DNA of 64,000 nucleotides from Roseiarcus sp963709655 (GTDB lineage Bacteria > Pseudomonadota > Alphaproteobacteria > Rhizobiales > Beijerinckiaceae). Below are positions 53,660 to 63,414 of the stretch, piece by piece. Each line of letters begins with the position of its first letter. Position 1 is the stretch's first letter. The stretch spans positions 45,817 through 109,816 of the forward strand of contig CAVPXF010000024.1 of NCBI GenBank assembly GCA_963709655.1, read 5' to 3'. Below the pieces are notes generated by a model. That model did no database searches, was not told where the DNA came from, and saw only the letters and a list, made by a program, of their open reading frames with translations. A program made the position numbers and the translations under genes.

Positions 53660-53756
53660 TCTCAATAAGTCGGGGTAGAGCAAATCAGCGCCTCGCGCGC
53701 AGGGCCGAGGTCCAGGATATCCACGGGCCGAGCAGCTGCCGCCCGAACCGGCCGCG

Positions 53757-54912
53757 TCACGCCGCCGTCGCCGTCCCCCCGCCGCCGAGCCGCGCTTTCA
53801 TCGCCTTGGCGGCCATGGTGTAGCCTCCGCCCGCGCCGTCGACGAAATGGACGTGGCCGCGCTCGGTGACCGAGGGGGTAAAGCATGTCACTTGCGCGGC
53901 CTCCTGGCGGAATGCGCCCCAGTTTGCAAACTCTTCGGCGGCGGAGAGTCGGGCCTCGAGCGTGTCGGCGAAGTCAGCGGAGCAGTCGAGCGTCATGCGC
54001 AGCCCATCGTCGAACTTGCGAAAATCGGCGTTCGCCGCGAGGTCGCTCCTGTGGGCTTTCGCGGAAACTCCAGGGCGCCAGAGCCCAAGCGAGAAAAAAA
54101 CCCTGGTGCCGAAATACAAATAGACCGCTGAGATGAAGGCAAGCGCGCGGGGAATCGCCGACGTTTTGACGGCCGTTTCCAGCGCGATTGCCTTGGCGGG
54201 ATCGCCGGGCTTGAGGCTCGTCAGCGTGACGGGCCGCTCGCTGGAAGGCGTGGCGAGCGCAAGATTGACGATTTCGTCCACGAGCGTCGGGAAATCGCGG
54301 GTCGTCACCGCGCGGCGCGACGATCAGCGACAGCACCAGGCCGTTTTTCGCCGACGCGACGCCCCAACGGCAGGAGAGACCGGAGAGATCAGGGCGGGCG
54401 CCGGGCTTGGCGGCCGGAAGGCTATGGGCCCCCCGCTTGATTTGTTCCTCGACCCACGCGAGCCCGCCGCCTGAGAACATCGCATAGACGCAATGCGGCG
54501 TGGCCGCATATCGAGCAACTCTCACGTCTCGTCCGGCCGCGCGGATTTCGCTCACCGGGATCATCCCGACCCTGAGATCGAATTGGAACTCCTCACGCGC
54601 GAAGGCGGCCATTGCGGCGAGCGCGCCGGCGGCGGCCGTCGCGTCGGACGCGGACGTCGCGAAGCTTGCCCCGTCGCCGCCGAAGACGAAGGGAAACGGC
54701 CGCCGGTCCAGCGCGTTGGCGACGGCGGCGATCACGCCCGCTCCGACCATGTTGACCGCCTTGTAGCGTCCCTTCGCGACCGCCTCGGTCGAGCCGACCA
54801 CGTCGGAGAAGCCGACGACCCAGTCGTCAGGCAGCGGACGATAGTTCTGAGGCCTCACGGCCTCGGCGAAATCGTCGAAAATCGGGATGGACTCGTAGAA
54901 GTTGCTTGCCAT
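53757..54912 (-). pseudogene. DUF3095 protein (adenylate-cyclase-like), frameshifted
   Basis: The first ~200 residues (V-G-F-S-D-V-V-G-S-T-E-A-V-A-K-G-R-Y, F-V-F-G-G-D-G-A-S-F) run in one frame from 54912. Family sequence continues from about 54308 in another frame (T-T-R-D-F-P-T-L-V-D-E-I-V-N-L to the C-terminal F-V-D-G-A-G-G-G-Y-T-M-A-A-K-A-M-K). A single base lost in the GCGCGG run near 54305 accounts for it. The N-terminal half resembles class III cyclase folds. Function unknown. Confidence 0.7.
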
Positions 54913-54973
54913 CTCGGCCCGGGCCCTCCGCGCGGCGACGCGCCCACACTAGCGCATATACGGACCGGATGCG

Positions 54974-55868
54974 TCAGGGTTTCGAGCTGAGCCTCGCGTG
55001 GATCAGCGGGCCGGCGCCGGCGCCGAGCGTCTCGCGGCGCCCTCTCTCGATCGCTTCGCGCACGAACGCCTTGGCCGCCGCCACAGCCTCCGGCAATGGC
55101 GCCCCGAGAACGATGTTGGCGGCGATGGCGCTCGACAGCGTGCAGCCGGTCCCATGCAGATTGCGCGAGGCGATGCGCGGCGCGACATAGCGGCGAACGC
55201 CGTTCGCCGTCACAAGCAGGTCGACCGCCTGTCGCCTTCGAGATGGCCGCCCTTGATCAGCGCGGCGCGCGGCCCGAGCTTCGAGCAGCGCCGCGCCCTG
55301 GCGCGCCATGTCCGCTTCGCTTCCGGCGATAGGTTCGCCGAGCAGCGCCGCGGCCTCCGCGAGGTTGGGGGTCAGGCAATCGACGAGCGGCAATAGGCTC
55401 CGCCTGACCGCCTCGACAAAGCCTTCGCTGCTCAGCGCGTCCCCCGAGGAGGCGGTCATGACAGGATCGTAGACGACGAAGGCCCTCCTCCCTTCTCCCT
55501 TCGGGAGAAGGTGGCCGACGTAGTCGGCCGGATGAGGGCCTGAGCCCTCACCCTCGACCCCTTGCCCAAAGGGAGAGGGCGAGCGCCTCCGCCACGGCCC
55601 GCGCGATCTCCGCGCTCCCCAGCATGCCGATCTTGATCGCTGCGACGGCGAAATCCTCGAGCACCGCCTCGATTTGCGCCGCGACGATTTCCGGCGGGGG
55701 ATAATGGATCGCCCGCACCCCTTTCGTGTTCTGGGCGGTGAGCGCGGTGACCGCGCTCGCCCCGTATACGCCGAGCGCCGCGAAAGTCTTGAGATCGGCC
55801 TGAACGCCGGCGCCGGCGCCCGAGTCCGAGCCGGCGATGGTCAAAGCGATCGGACGCTTAGCGTTCAC
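54974..55868 (-). pseudogene. thiD: Hydroxymethylpyrimidine (phosphate) kinase, interrupted
   Basis: The 5' part (GTG at 55868) has I-A-L-T-I-A-G-S-D-S-G-A-G-A-G-V-Q-A-D-L-K-T-F, the HMP-binding region. The 3' part has Y-D-P-V-M-T-A-S-S-G-D-A-L and the N-L-H-G-T-G-C-T-L-S-S-A kinase motif. A ~100-bp palindromic repeat separates them and ends the first frame. The 3' part also carries a short out-of-frame stretch near 55230-55270. GTGA overlap with thiE. ThiD makes HMP-PP for thiamine. Confidence 0.8.
55480..55575. repeat. Palindromic repeat inserted in thiD
   Basis: CCTTCTCCCTTCGGGAGAAGG, GTGGCCGAC/GTCGGCC and CCCTCACCCTCG form nested hairpins typical of interspersed palindromic elements. The element splits the thiD reading frame. 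Confidence 0.6.
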
Positions 55869-56472
55869 GCCGGCCGCGTCGCCGCGATCCATTCGCGCGC
55901 GCGCGCTTCCGGATCGGAATTGAGCGTGATGTCGGTGACGACGGAGACGATGTCCGCGCCGGCGGCAAGGCAGAGTTTCGCACGCTCAACGGTGAGACCG
56001 CCGATCGCGACCAGCGGGATCGCGCCGACGCGGCGCTTCCATTCGCCGATGCGCTCCAAGCCTTGCGGCGCAAAGGCCATGGCCTTGAGGATCGTCGGAT
56101 AGATCGGTCCAAGCGCGACATAGTCCGGATCGAGCTTGAGCGCGCGCTCCAACTCGGCGTCATCGTGCGTGCTGACGCCGAGCCTCACGCCGGCCTTTGC
56201 GGATCGCGCCGATGTCCGCGCCGTCCAGATCGCCCTGGCCGAGATGGACCCAAGGCGCGCCCTCGTCGATCGCGACGCGCCAGAAGTCGTTGACGACGAG
56301 GACCGCGCCGGCTTTCGCCGAGACCGCGATCGCCTCGCGCGTCTCGCGCGCGACCTCCGCTTCGTCCTTGTCCTTGATGCGCAGCTGGACAAGCTGCGCG
56401 CCGACGCCTGTCAGCCGCGCGACCCACGCCGCGCTGTCGACGATGGGGTAGAACGGATCGAGCGCCGCTCAC
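55865..56472 (-). CDS. thiE: Thiamine-phosphate synthase, frameshifted
   Basis: Family sequence runs through three frames. It starts near the GTG at 56472, L-D-P-F-Y-P-I-V-D-S-A-A-W begins about 20 nt later in another frame, and after about 56190 it becomes G-V-R-L-G-V-S-T-H-D-D-A-E-L-E-R-A-L to the end (Y-V-A-L-G-P-I-Y-P-T and V-A-I-G-G-L-T). Single-base changes at about 56465 and 56190 would restore one ~200-aa protein that couples HMP-PP and thiazole phosphate. Confidence 0.75.
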
Positions 56473-56478
56473 GAGAGG

Positions 56479-57265
56479 TTAGCGCTCTTTGCCCACGACC
56501 GGCGTCGAGGGCTGCAGCCATGTCGCGCGGCTCCATCGGCCCGGCGAGAAAAGCCGCGCGCCCCGCCTCGATCGCCTGCGAAAAGGCGCGCGCCATCGCA
56601 ACCGGATCGCCCGCCTTCGCGACCGCGGTGTTGAGCAGCACGCCGTCGTAGCCGAGCTCCATCGCCGCCGCGGCGTGCGACGGCAGGCCGACGCCGGCGT
56701 CGACGATCAGCGGAATATCGGGGAAATGCGCGCGCAAGGCGCGCAGGCCGAAGACATTGTTGAGCCCCTTGCCCGAGCCGATCGGCGCGCCCCAAGGCAT
56801 GAGCACCTTGCAGCCGGCCTCGATGAGGCGTTCGGCGACGACGAGGTCCTCGGTCGTATAGGGGAAGACCTCGAAGCCGTCCTCGACCAGGATCCGCGCC
56901 GCCTCAACGAGGCCGAACACGTCGGGCTGCAGCGTGTCGGCTTCGCCGATCACCTCGAGCTTCACCCACGGCGTGCCGAACACCTCGCGCGCCATCTGAG
57001 CGGTCGTCACCGCCTCCTTCACGCTGTAGCAGCCGGCGGTGTTGGGGAGCACGCGCGCGCCGATGTCGCGAATGAGCCGCCAGAAGTCCTGCCCCTCCTT
57101 GAGCCGCGCCGACTCGCGGCGCAGCGACACGGTGAGAACTTCCGCGCCGGACGCGCGCGCCGCCTCGGCGAGGATCGCCGGCGAGGGATATTGCGACGTG
57201 CCGAGCATGAGGCGTGAGCGCAAGCGCGCGCCGTAGAGGGTGAGGTCGGGGGATGGCAGCGTCAC
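56479..57265 (-). CDS. thiG: Thiazole synthase
   Basis: About 260 aa. It contains R-L-M-L-G-T-S-Q-Y-P-S, the active-site Lys in T-P-W-V-K-L-E-V-I, P-W-G-A-P-I-G-S-G-K-G and V-D-A-G-V-G-L-P-S-H-A-A. The present frame runs past the normal end. Shifting one base near 56519 gives the expected tail P-S-T-P-V-V-G-K-E-R and a TAA at 56479-56481, so another indel is likely. ThiG forms the thiazole ring using ThiS-thiocarboxylate. Confidence 0.9.
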
Positions 57266-57317
57266 GAAGAGCTATCCGTCAACTCGGACCGTCGCGCTCA
57301 AAACCTTCGACGCGCGC

Positions 57318-57515
57318 TCACCCCCCCTGCCGCGGCGCGACGATCTCGATCCGGTCGCCATCTTTCACCGGCGTCGCGTCGCGCGCCCGCGCCGGCACGA
57401 ACTCGCCGTTGAGCGCGGTCGCGACCTTGGCCTCGCCGTAGTCGAGCGCTTGCAAGGCCTCCGCGAGACAGGCGGCGGCGATTTCGCGCGGTTCGCCGTT
57501 GACGATAAGGGTCAT
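57318..57515 (-). CDS. thiS: Sulfur carrier protein ThiS
   Basis: A 65-aa ubiquitin-fold protein with L-I-V-N-G-E-P-R-E at the start, A-T-A-L-N-G-E-F-V-P in the middle and the essential C-terminal Gly-Gly. It lies 52 bp before thiG and 34 bp after the mazF-like gene. Confidence 0.92.
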   Translation of the reverse strand: MTLIVNGEPREIAAACLAEALQALDYGEAKVATALNGEFVPARARDATPVKDGDRIEIVAPRQGG

Positions 57516-57549
57516 GGGCGAATCTTCAATTCTCGACCCACGAAACCCG

Positions 57550-57876
57550 TCATCGCGCGATTCCCAAAAACAGCGCAAGGCAGCGCTCGACTTCCAGCAT
57601 CCGGTCCCCGCCGAGTCTGCCGAACGCGGGGCCGACCTTGCCGCGCATCACGGTCATGGCCTTGTCCACCATGATTTGCGATGGCGCCCGCAGGCCGTTG
57701 ATCTCGTCGGGTTCGACCGTCACGCGAAGAAGCGGCGCCGCGACCAAAGCGCTGGAAATCAGCAACACCGTCACGGTCGGGTGCGCGTCAAAATGATCGG
57801 ATTGAACGATCAGCGCGGGACGCGGCTTGCCGAAGTCGCCTTGCAGGGCGATCGTCACGAAGTCGCCGCGCTTCAT
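57550..57876 (-). CDS. MazF/PemK-type toxin
   Basis: A 108-aa protein. M-K-R-G-D-F-V-T-I-A-L-Q-G-D-F-G-K-P-R-P-A-L-I-V-Q-S-D is the conserved N-terminus of this endoribonuclease family, and S-Q-I-M-V-D-K-A-M-T-V matches the second conserved region. It overlaps the upstream antitoxin gene by 4 bp. The pair sits between thiO and thiS. Confidence 0.88.
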   Translation of the reverse strand: MKRGDFVTIALQGDFGKPRPALIVQSDHFDAHPTVTVLLISSALVAAPLLRVTVEPDEINGLRAPSQIMVDKAMTVMRGKVGPAFGRLGGDRMLEVERCLALFLGIAR

Positions 57877-58055
57877 GATGGGCCAGTCGGCTTGAACATA
57901 TCGACGAGAGCCGCGTCCAGAAATTCGGACAGGCCGGGATCACGCCGATCCGCTTCCGCGACAAGTTCGGACTGGCGCCGGCATTCAGCGGCGAAGCCCG
58001 GCCGCCGCGTGTCGGGCGCCCAAATCTGAATGGGCCGCAATCCCGCGTTGCGCAT
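57873..58055 (-). CDS. MazE-type antitoxin
   Basis: The annotated frame (60 aa) begins M-R-N-A-G-L-R-P-I-Q-I-W-A-P-D-T-R-R-P-G-F, the recognisable core of antitoxins paired with this toxin type. Upstream in the same frame, K-P-I-A-E-R-V-K-R-R-R-D-A continues the family sequence to about 58100 but without a start codon. The true N-terminus is therefore longer, and a base may be wrong near 58100. Confidence 0.75.
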   Translation of the reverse strand: MRNAGLRPIQIWAPDTRRPGFAAECRRQSELVAEADRRDPGLSEFLDAALVDMFKPTGPS

Positions 58056-58127
58056 GGCGTCCCGACGTCTCTTGACACGTTCCGCAATGGGCTTGGGAAA
58101 GGCAACATTCCAGTGGCGATGACTCGC

Positions 58128-58139
58128 GTTACATGTAAC
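58128..58139. promoter_or_regulatory. Perfect 12-bp palindrome upstream of the toxin-antitoxin pair
   Basis: GTTACATGTAAC lies just before the antitoxin gene, with a further GTTAC half-site at 58155. This is the usual position of an autoregulatory antitoxin operator. Confidence 0.5.
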
Positions 58140-58292
58140 ACGCGCGACGAACTAAGTTACTCGTGCAACAAATGATGGCGGACGGCTCGCGCACGCCGAT
58201 GATTTGCTGCTCTCCCGAGGGCGCGCTGCACTGCCAGCGGTAACTTCCTCTGGCTTTTTCAATCCTCCACATCGAAGCGCGCATTCTCGACC

Positions 58293-59284
58293 TTAGCTTG
58301 TCAAGTCCATCGCCTCGCCTGCCCGCGCGAACGCGAGCGTCGCGGCCCGATCGGCGAAAGCCGGCGCCAGCAGGAAGCCGTGGCGATAGAAGCCGTTGAC
58401 GAAGATGCGGCCCGTCCCGCTCCTCGATTCGCGGCTCGTTGTCGGGATAGGCGGGGCGGACGTCGGCGCTCAATTCGAGAATCTCCGCCTCGCCGAACGC
58501 CGGATGAAGCGCGTAGGCAGCGCTCAGGAGCTCGATCGCCGAGCGCACGCTGACCGCGCCCCTGTTCGCGCTCTCGATCATCGTCGCGCCGATCATGAAT
58601 TCGCTGTTCGCCCTCGGCACGACATAGAGGGGAAAGCGCGGATGGAGGAGCCGCACCGTGCGCGTGAGGGAGATCTCGCGCGTGCGCACGCGGATCATCT
58701 CGCCGCGCACGCCGCGCAGCTCGGCGAGGTCGAGCCGCGCGGCGAAGCCTCGGCAATCGACGACGATCCCCCGCCTCGGCGACCGAGCGCCTCGCCGTCG
58801 ACGCCGAAGCGCATGTCGACGCCGCGGCGGCGAAGGCTTTCCGGCGAGCGCGCGCATCGCCGAGCGCGGATCGAGATGGCCCTTCGCCAGGAAAGAACAG
58901 GCCTTTGTGGAAGCGGCCCGCGAGATCCGGCTCGAGCGCGGCGATCTGCGCGCTGCGTCCACGCGCTCGATGGCCGGACGTGCGCGCCGCGAAGCGCTCG
59001 ATCTCGGCCGCGTCGCGCGGCGGCGCGACGACCAGCGTGCCCTCGCGGACGACGCCGGGGACCCGCGCCGCCCACCAATCGATCGCGCCTCGCCCAAGCT
59101 CGACCACGCTCGGAGGCGCGCTCTCGCCCTCGCAGAACGGCGCGAGCATGCCGCCGGCCAGCCACGAGGCGTTGCCGCCGAGCTCGCGCGATCTTTCGAC
59201 GAGCGTAACTTTCGCGCCGCGCTCGGCGAGGGTCAGTGCGGTCGTTAAGCCGGCGACGCCGGCGCCGACCACCGTCGCGCGCAT
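58293..59284 (-). CDS. thiO: Glycine oxidase ThiO, frameshifted
   Basis: The N-terminus V-V-G-A-G-V-A-G-L-T-T-A-L-T-L-A-E-R-G is the FAD-binding motif, followed by S-W-L-A-G-G-M-L-A-P-F-C-E. Homology then switches frame near 58880 (H-L-D-P-R), at least once more in the middle, and again near 58420, where G-R-I-F-V-N-G-F-Y-R-H-G-F-L-L-A-P-A leads to a TAA at 58293. The total length of 992 nt is not a multiple of three. ThiO supplies the imine for thiazole synthesis. The gene starts 4 bp after thiC. Confidence 0.8.
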
Positions 59285-59288
59285 CGCC

Positions 59289-61121
59289 TCACTCCGCCGC
59301 CTTCACATAGAGCTCAGCCCCGCGCTCGATGAATTCGCGCGACTTCTCCGCCATCCCGGCCATCGCCTCCGCTTCCTTGCGCAGGTCCTGGGTGATTTGC
59401 ATCGAGCAGAACTTCGGCCCGCACATCGAGCAGAAATGCGCGACCTTGTGGCTGTCCTTGGGCAGGGTCTCGTCGTGGAACTTGCGCGCGGTGTCGGGAT
59501 CGAGCCCAAGATTGAACTGATCCTCCCAGCGGAAGTCGAAGCGCGCCCGGGAGAGCGCGTCGTCGCGGATGCGCGCGGCCGGATGGCCCTTGGCGAGATC
59601 GGCGGCATGGGCGGCGATGCGATAGGCGATGACGCCGGCCTTCACGTCCTCGCGGTCGGGGAGGCCGAGATGCTCCTTCGGCGTCACGTAGCAGAGCATC
59701 GCGGTTCCGTACCAGCCGATCATCGCCGCCCCGATCGCCGAGGTGATGTGGTCGTAGCCGGGCGCGATGTCGGTGGTCAGCGGCCCGAGCGTATAGAACG
59801 GCGCCTCGCCGCATTCCTTGAGCTGCTTTTCCATGTTGATCTTGATCTTGTGCATCGGCACGTGGCCGGGGCCTTCGATCATCACCTGGCAGCCCTTGTC
59901 CCAGGCGACCTTGGTCAATTCGCCCAGCGTCTCGAGCTCGGCGAATTGCGCCCTGTCGTTGGCGTCGGCGATGGAGCCGGGGCGCAGGCCGTCGCCAAGC
60001 GAGAACGAGACGTCATAGTCGCGCATGATGTCGCAGATGTCGCCGAAGCGCTCGTAGAGGAAGCTCTCGCGGTGGCCGGCCAGGCACCAGCGCGCCATGA
60101 TCGAACCGCCGCGCGAGACGATGCCGGTGACGCGCTTGGCGGTCAGCGGCACATGAGCGAGGCGCACGCCCGCGTGGATGGTGAAATAGTCGACGCCCTG
60201 TTCGGCCTGCTCGATCAGCGTGTCCTTGAACACTTCCCAGTCGAGCTTCAAGCGGATCGCCGCCGACCTTCTCCAGCGCCTGGTAGATCGGCACCGTGCC
60301 GATCGGGACCGGAGCGTTGCGCACGATCCAGGAGCGGATGTTGTGGATGTTGCGCCCGGTGGAGAGGTCCATGACCGTGTCGGCGCCCCAGCGGATCGCC
60401 CACACCATCTTCTCGACTTCCTCGGCGACGCCGGAGCTCACCGCCGAATTGCCGATGTTGGCGTTGACCTTGACGAGAAAATTGCGGCCGATCGCCATCG
60501 GCTCCAATTCGACATGGTTGATGTTGGCGGGAATGATCGCCCGCCCGCGCGCCACTTCCTCGCGCACGAATTCCGGCGTCACGAATTCGGGGATGTCCGC
60601 GCCGAAGCTTTCGCCATCGGCGAGGCGTTCGTTTGCGCCTTCGACGCCGCTCTCGCGCGCCAGATTCTCGCGATGGGCGACATAGATCATCTCTTCCGTC
60701 ACGATCCCGGCGCGGGCGAATTCGAGCTGGGTGACGAGCTCGCCCGGCCGGCCGGCGCGCAATGTGCGGATCGCGGGGCAGAGCGGCGCCAGATGATCGG
60801 CCGAGACGACGCCGTTGTCCTCGGGCTTGATCGCGCGCCCCTCGGTCGCGGCGTAGCCCCTGGCGGCGATCCAGGTTTCGCGCACCGGCTTGAGACCGCG
60901 CCGCGAGATCGATCGGCGCCGCGCTTTCGGTATAGGGTCCGGACGGATCATAGACCCTGACCGCCGGCTCGTTCGGGTCGCTGAGCGCAATCTCGCGGAA
61001 CGGAACGCGGATGTCGGGATGGCCGTCGGGCGCGGCATAGACCTTGCGCGAGCCAACAATCGGCCCGGTCGTGACACGTGCTGGGCGCGGCGAATTTGAT
61101 GAGCTCGCGATCTGTGTTCAT
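59289..61121 (-). CDS. thiC: Phosphomethylpyrimidine synthase, with frameshifts
   Basis: From the ATG at 61121 to the stop at 59289 is 1833 nt (611 codons), the normal length, but the protein is split over frames with changes near 61075, 60905 and 60255. Conserved regions are all there: G-S-R-K-V-Y, A-N-I-N-H-V-E-L-E-P-M-A-I-G, the long central domain, and the C-terminal cluster motif C-S-M-C-G-P-K-F-C-S-M. It converts AIR to HMP-P. A TPP riboswitch precedes it. Confidence 0.88.
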
Positions 61122-61186
61122 GGCCGTCTCCTCACGCGTCGGGCGTCGACGGAGGATGGGCGACCTAAAAGAGACAAGCGGCCGCT

Positions 61187-61272
61187 ATGTCCCTTCGCCG
61201 GCATGACCCGGATCAGGTTCAAAGGGTTCGGCTTCTCGCCGTCTCAGCCCCGTGTGCGGGACGCCCCTCGAG
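61187..61272 (-). ncRNA. TPP riboswitch (THI element)
   Basis: On the minus strand the leader reads GGGGCGTCCC, then CGGGGCTGAGA, then ACCCTTTGAACCTGATCCGG, then GTCATGCCGGCGAAGGGA. These are the conserved P2/P3 and P4/P5 parts of the thiamine pyrophosphate aptamer. It lies about 65 bp upstream of the thiC ATG and should repress the thi operon when TPP is plentiful. Confidence 0.95.
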
Positions 61273-61372
61273 CAGCATCGAAACATGGAAGCTTGAGAAC
61301 CCGTAGTCAATAGCGACATCGATGCGACATCATGCGATTGACATGTGCTGCACATGTTCCTATGTTGGCAAC

Positions 61373-61603
61373 ATGTCCCGGATGATCCAAATTCGCAACG
61401 TGCCAGACGAGTTGCATCGGCGCCTGAAAGCGCGCGCGGCGCTAGAGGGCAAGTCGTTGTCCGACTATCTGCTCGCCGAAATTCGCGAGTCCGCCGAACG
61501 ACCGACCGTCGATGAGCTGCGGGCCCGCTTGGCGCGGCGCGCTCCAGTGACTCCTTCGATTGAGCCGGTCCTTGCGGTGCGCGCCGAGCGCGATCGGGCG
61601 TGA
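61373..61603 (+). CDS. FitA/VapB-type ribbon-helix-helix antitoxin
   Basis: A 76-aa protein, I-Q-I-R-N-V-P-D-E-L-H-R-R-L-K-A-R-A-A-L-E-G-K-S-L-S-D-Y-L, typical of the DNA-binding N-terminus of FitA-like antitoxins. The stop overlaps the GTG of the PIN toxin gene. The gene starts near a cluster of ACATG-type short repeats (61341-61375) that may be operators. Confidence 0.85.
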   Translation: MSRMIQIRNVPDELHRRLKARAALEGKSLSDYLLAEIRESAERPTVDELRARLARRAPVTPSIEPVLAVRAERDRA

Positions 61604-61993
61604 TCGTCATCGACGCGTCGGCCGCGCTCGAGCTGCATCTTGCGCACGCCGGGCGCCTCGGCCGTCGAGCGGCGACTATTCGGCGCGAACGAAACGCTCC
61701 ATGCGCCACATCTCATCGACATTGAGGTCGCCCATGTGCTTCGCCGCTACGCTTTGGCCGGCGACATGAGCGCGGAACGAGGCCGCGAGGCGCTCGAAGA
61801 TCTCGCTGATCTTTCGCTCCGGCGCTATCCGCACGAAGTCCTCTTGCCACGCGTGTGGGAATTGCGCGCCAATTTGTCGGCCTATGACGCCATCTATGTC
61901 GCGCTCGCCGAAGCCCTCGACGCGCCGCTCTTCACTCGCGACCGCCGTCTTGCCGGCGCCCCCGGCCATCGCGCAAGAGTGGAGCTGGGGTAG
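61600..61993 (+). CDS. PIN-domain (VapC-type) toxin, frameshifted near the start
   Basis: The GTG at 61600 gives I-V-I-D-A-S-A-A-L-E-L, the first acidic PIN motif. From about 61635 the family sequence continues in the next frame (L-R-T-P-G-A-S-A-V-E-R-R-L-F ... A-P-H-L-I-D-I-E-V-A-H-V-L-R-R ... S-A-Y-D-A-I-Y-V-A-L-A-E). One extra base in GAGCTGCATC explains the shift. It would be an RNase if read correctly. Confidence 0.8.
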
Positions 61994-62001
61994 AGATCGT
62001 T

Positions 62002-62580
62002 TTACCCCCTCCAAGCCACCGGCGGCCTGCCGTTCGCGGCCCGCCTGCGGGCAGCAAAGCGCGCGGCAAGCTGAGCCAGCTCCGGGAACCCGCCTTGTCG
62101 CCGCGGCCGCCCTGAGCCGCCATCCTCGCAGCAGAGCCGCGGCGGCTTCTTTGTACGGCGCGACGAGCTGATCGGCGTAGTGATGAAACGCAGCCACCCT
62201 GTCATAGACGCGGACGAACCAGGGCATGGTCATGAGCTTGTGCTGCGTCAAATCGAAAATCGCGGGGAGAAGGCCGACAGCCAAAAGCTTCAGCGCGATC
62301 CAGGCGAGCGCTCCGGAGACGACGTAGCCCATCGCGATCGCGACCGTGGCCACCACCAAGAGCGGCTCGACGATGAGAAACGGCACGAGGAAAATCAACA
62401 GCACGAGCGGCGCCGGCAATCGGTCGATCAATACGGCGAAAGCCTGTTTGAAACGCTCCCAGGGGACGAATCCTGCGAGCGTCCGGCCGATCGCACGAAG
62501 GCGTCCCAGACAGCCGCGACAGCCAAGAAAATCGCCGCCAGCGTCACAAGCGCCGTTCGTCTCGCCCTCAAGCGCTTCAT
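62002..62580 (-). CDS. Hypothetical membrane protein, frameshifted
   Basis: Reading from an ATG at 62580 gives a hydrophobic N-terminus (A-L-V-T-L-A-A-I-F-L-A-V-A-A-V). The next frame then carries two strong membrane segments (A-P-L-V-L-L-I-F-L-V-P-F-L-I-V and A-L-A-W-I-A-L-K-L-L-A-V-G-L-L) and M-P-W-F-V-R-V-Y-D-R-V-A-A-F. A basic C-terminal tail follows in a third frame, ending at 62002. It is convergent with the PIN toxin gene. No function is recognised. Confidence 0.55.
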
Positions 62581-62826
62581 CCCAACAAGGTTCCGCTAAA
62601 TTCCAGGTAACGTGCTCTTCACGAACGCGTGACAATGCCGGAGCAAACTCGGCGGGCGCAAGGCCTGGTGCGCCGCAATATGGCCATTAATCGGCTGTTA
62701 ACGCTGCCGCCGCATTGCGGCGAGTCGTCATCTCGCAGCAATGGATCAGTAAGCTTATCGGAACCTTGCATGAACTCTTCAGCGGCTAGCTCGTCGTCGA
62801 GCGAGGCGTCCGGAGGGAGCGAGTTT

Positions 62827-63321
62827 ATGTTGGCGAACGGGGCCGGGCGTTCGATTGCGATGGCGACCGCGCTCGCGCTCGGCCTCATTTTGGGCGCCTG
62901 CGCGCGCAACAACCAAGACGTCGCCGCGGGCTATGGGGCTGCAGGGCCGGGCAGCGTGCAAGAATTCAACCAGACGGTCGGCGACCGGGTGTTCTTCGAT
63001 ACGGATCAGACCGATCTCTCCGCGGCCGCCCAAGCGACGCTCGACAAGCAGGCCGCATGGCTCAATCAGTACAATCGTTACAGCTTCACGATCGAGGGCC
63101 ACGCGGACGAACGCGGCACGCGCGAATACAATTTCGCCCTCGGCGCGCGGCGCGCCCAGGCGGTCCACGATTATCTCGTCGCCAAGGGCGTCTCCGCTTC
63201 GCGCATGAAGACGATCAGCTACGGCAAGGAGCGGCCGGTCGCGACCTGCGACGACATTTCCTGCTGGTCGCAAAATCGCCGCGCCGTCACCGTGCTCAAC
63301 GGCGCGCCCGGGAGTAGCTGA
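62827..63321 (+). CDS. pal: Peptidoglycan-associated lipoprotein Pal
   Basis: A 164-aa lipoprotein. The lipobox L-I-L-G-A-C puts the acylated Cys near residue 23. The OmpA-like domain has V-F-F-D-T-D-Q-T-D-L, the peptidoglycan-binding G-H-A-D-E-R-G-T-R-E-Y-N-F-A-L-G and a typical end. GGAGGGAG precedes the ATG at 62827. Pal links the outer membrane to peptidoglycan in the Tol-Pal system. Confidence 0.93.
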   Translation: MLANGAGRSIAMATALALGLILGACARNNQDVAAGYGAAGPGSVQEFNQTVGDRVFFDTDQTDLSAAAQATLDKQAAWLNQYNRYSFTIEGHADERGTREYNFALGARRAQAVHDYLVAKGVSASRMKTISYGKERPVATCDDISCWSQNRRAVTVLNGAPGSS

Positions 63322-63414
63322 GCGCGCGCCTGAGAAGATGGGCGGCGGCTTGACTTGAAATCGACAGACGCGGGGCATATGGGCCCGCGAAACCAACCTT
63401 AATCGAGGCCGACC

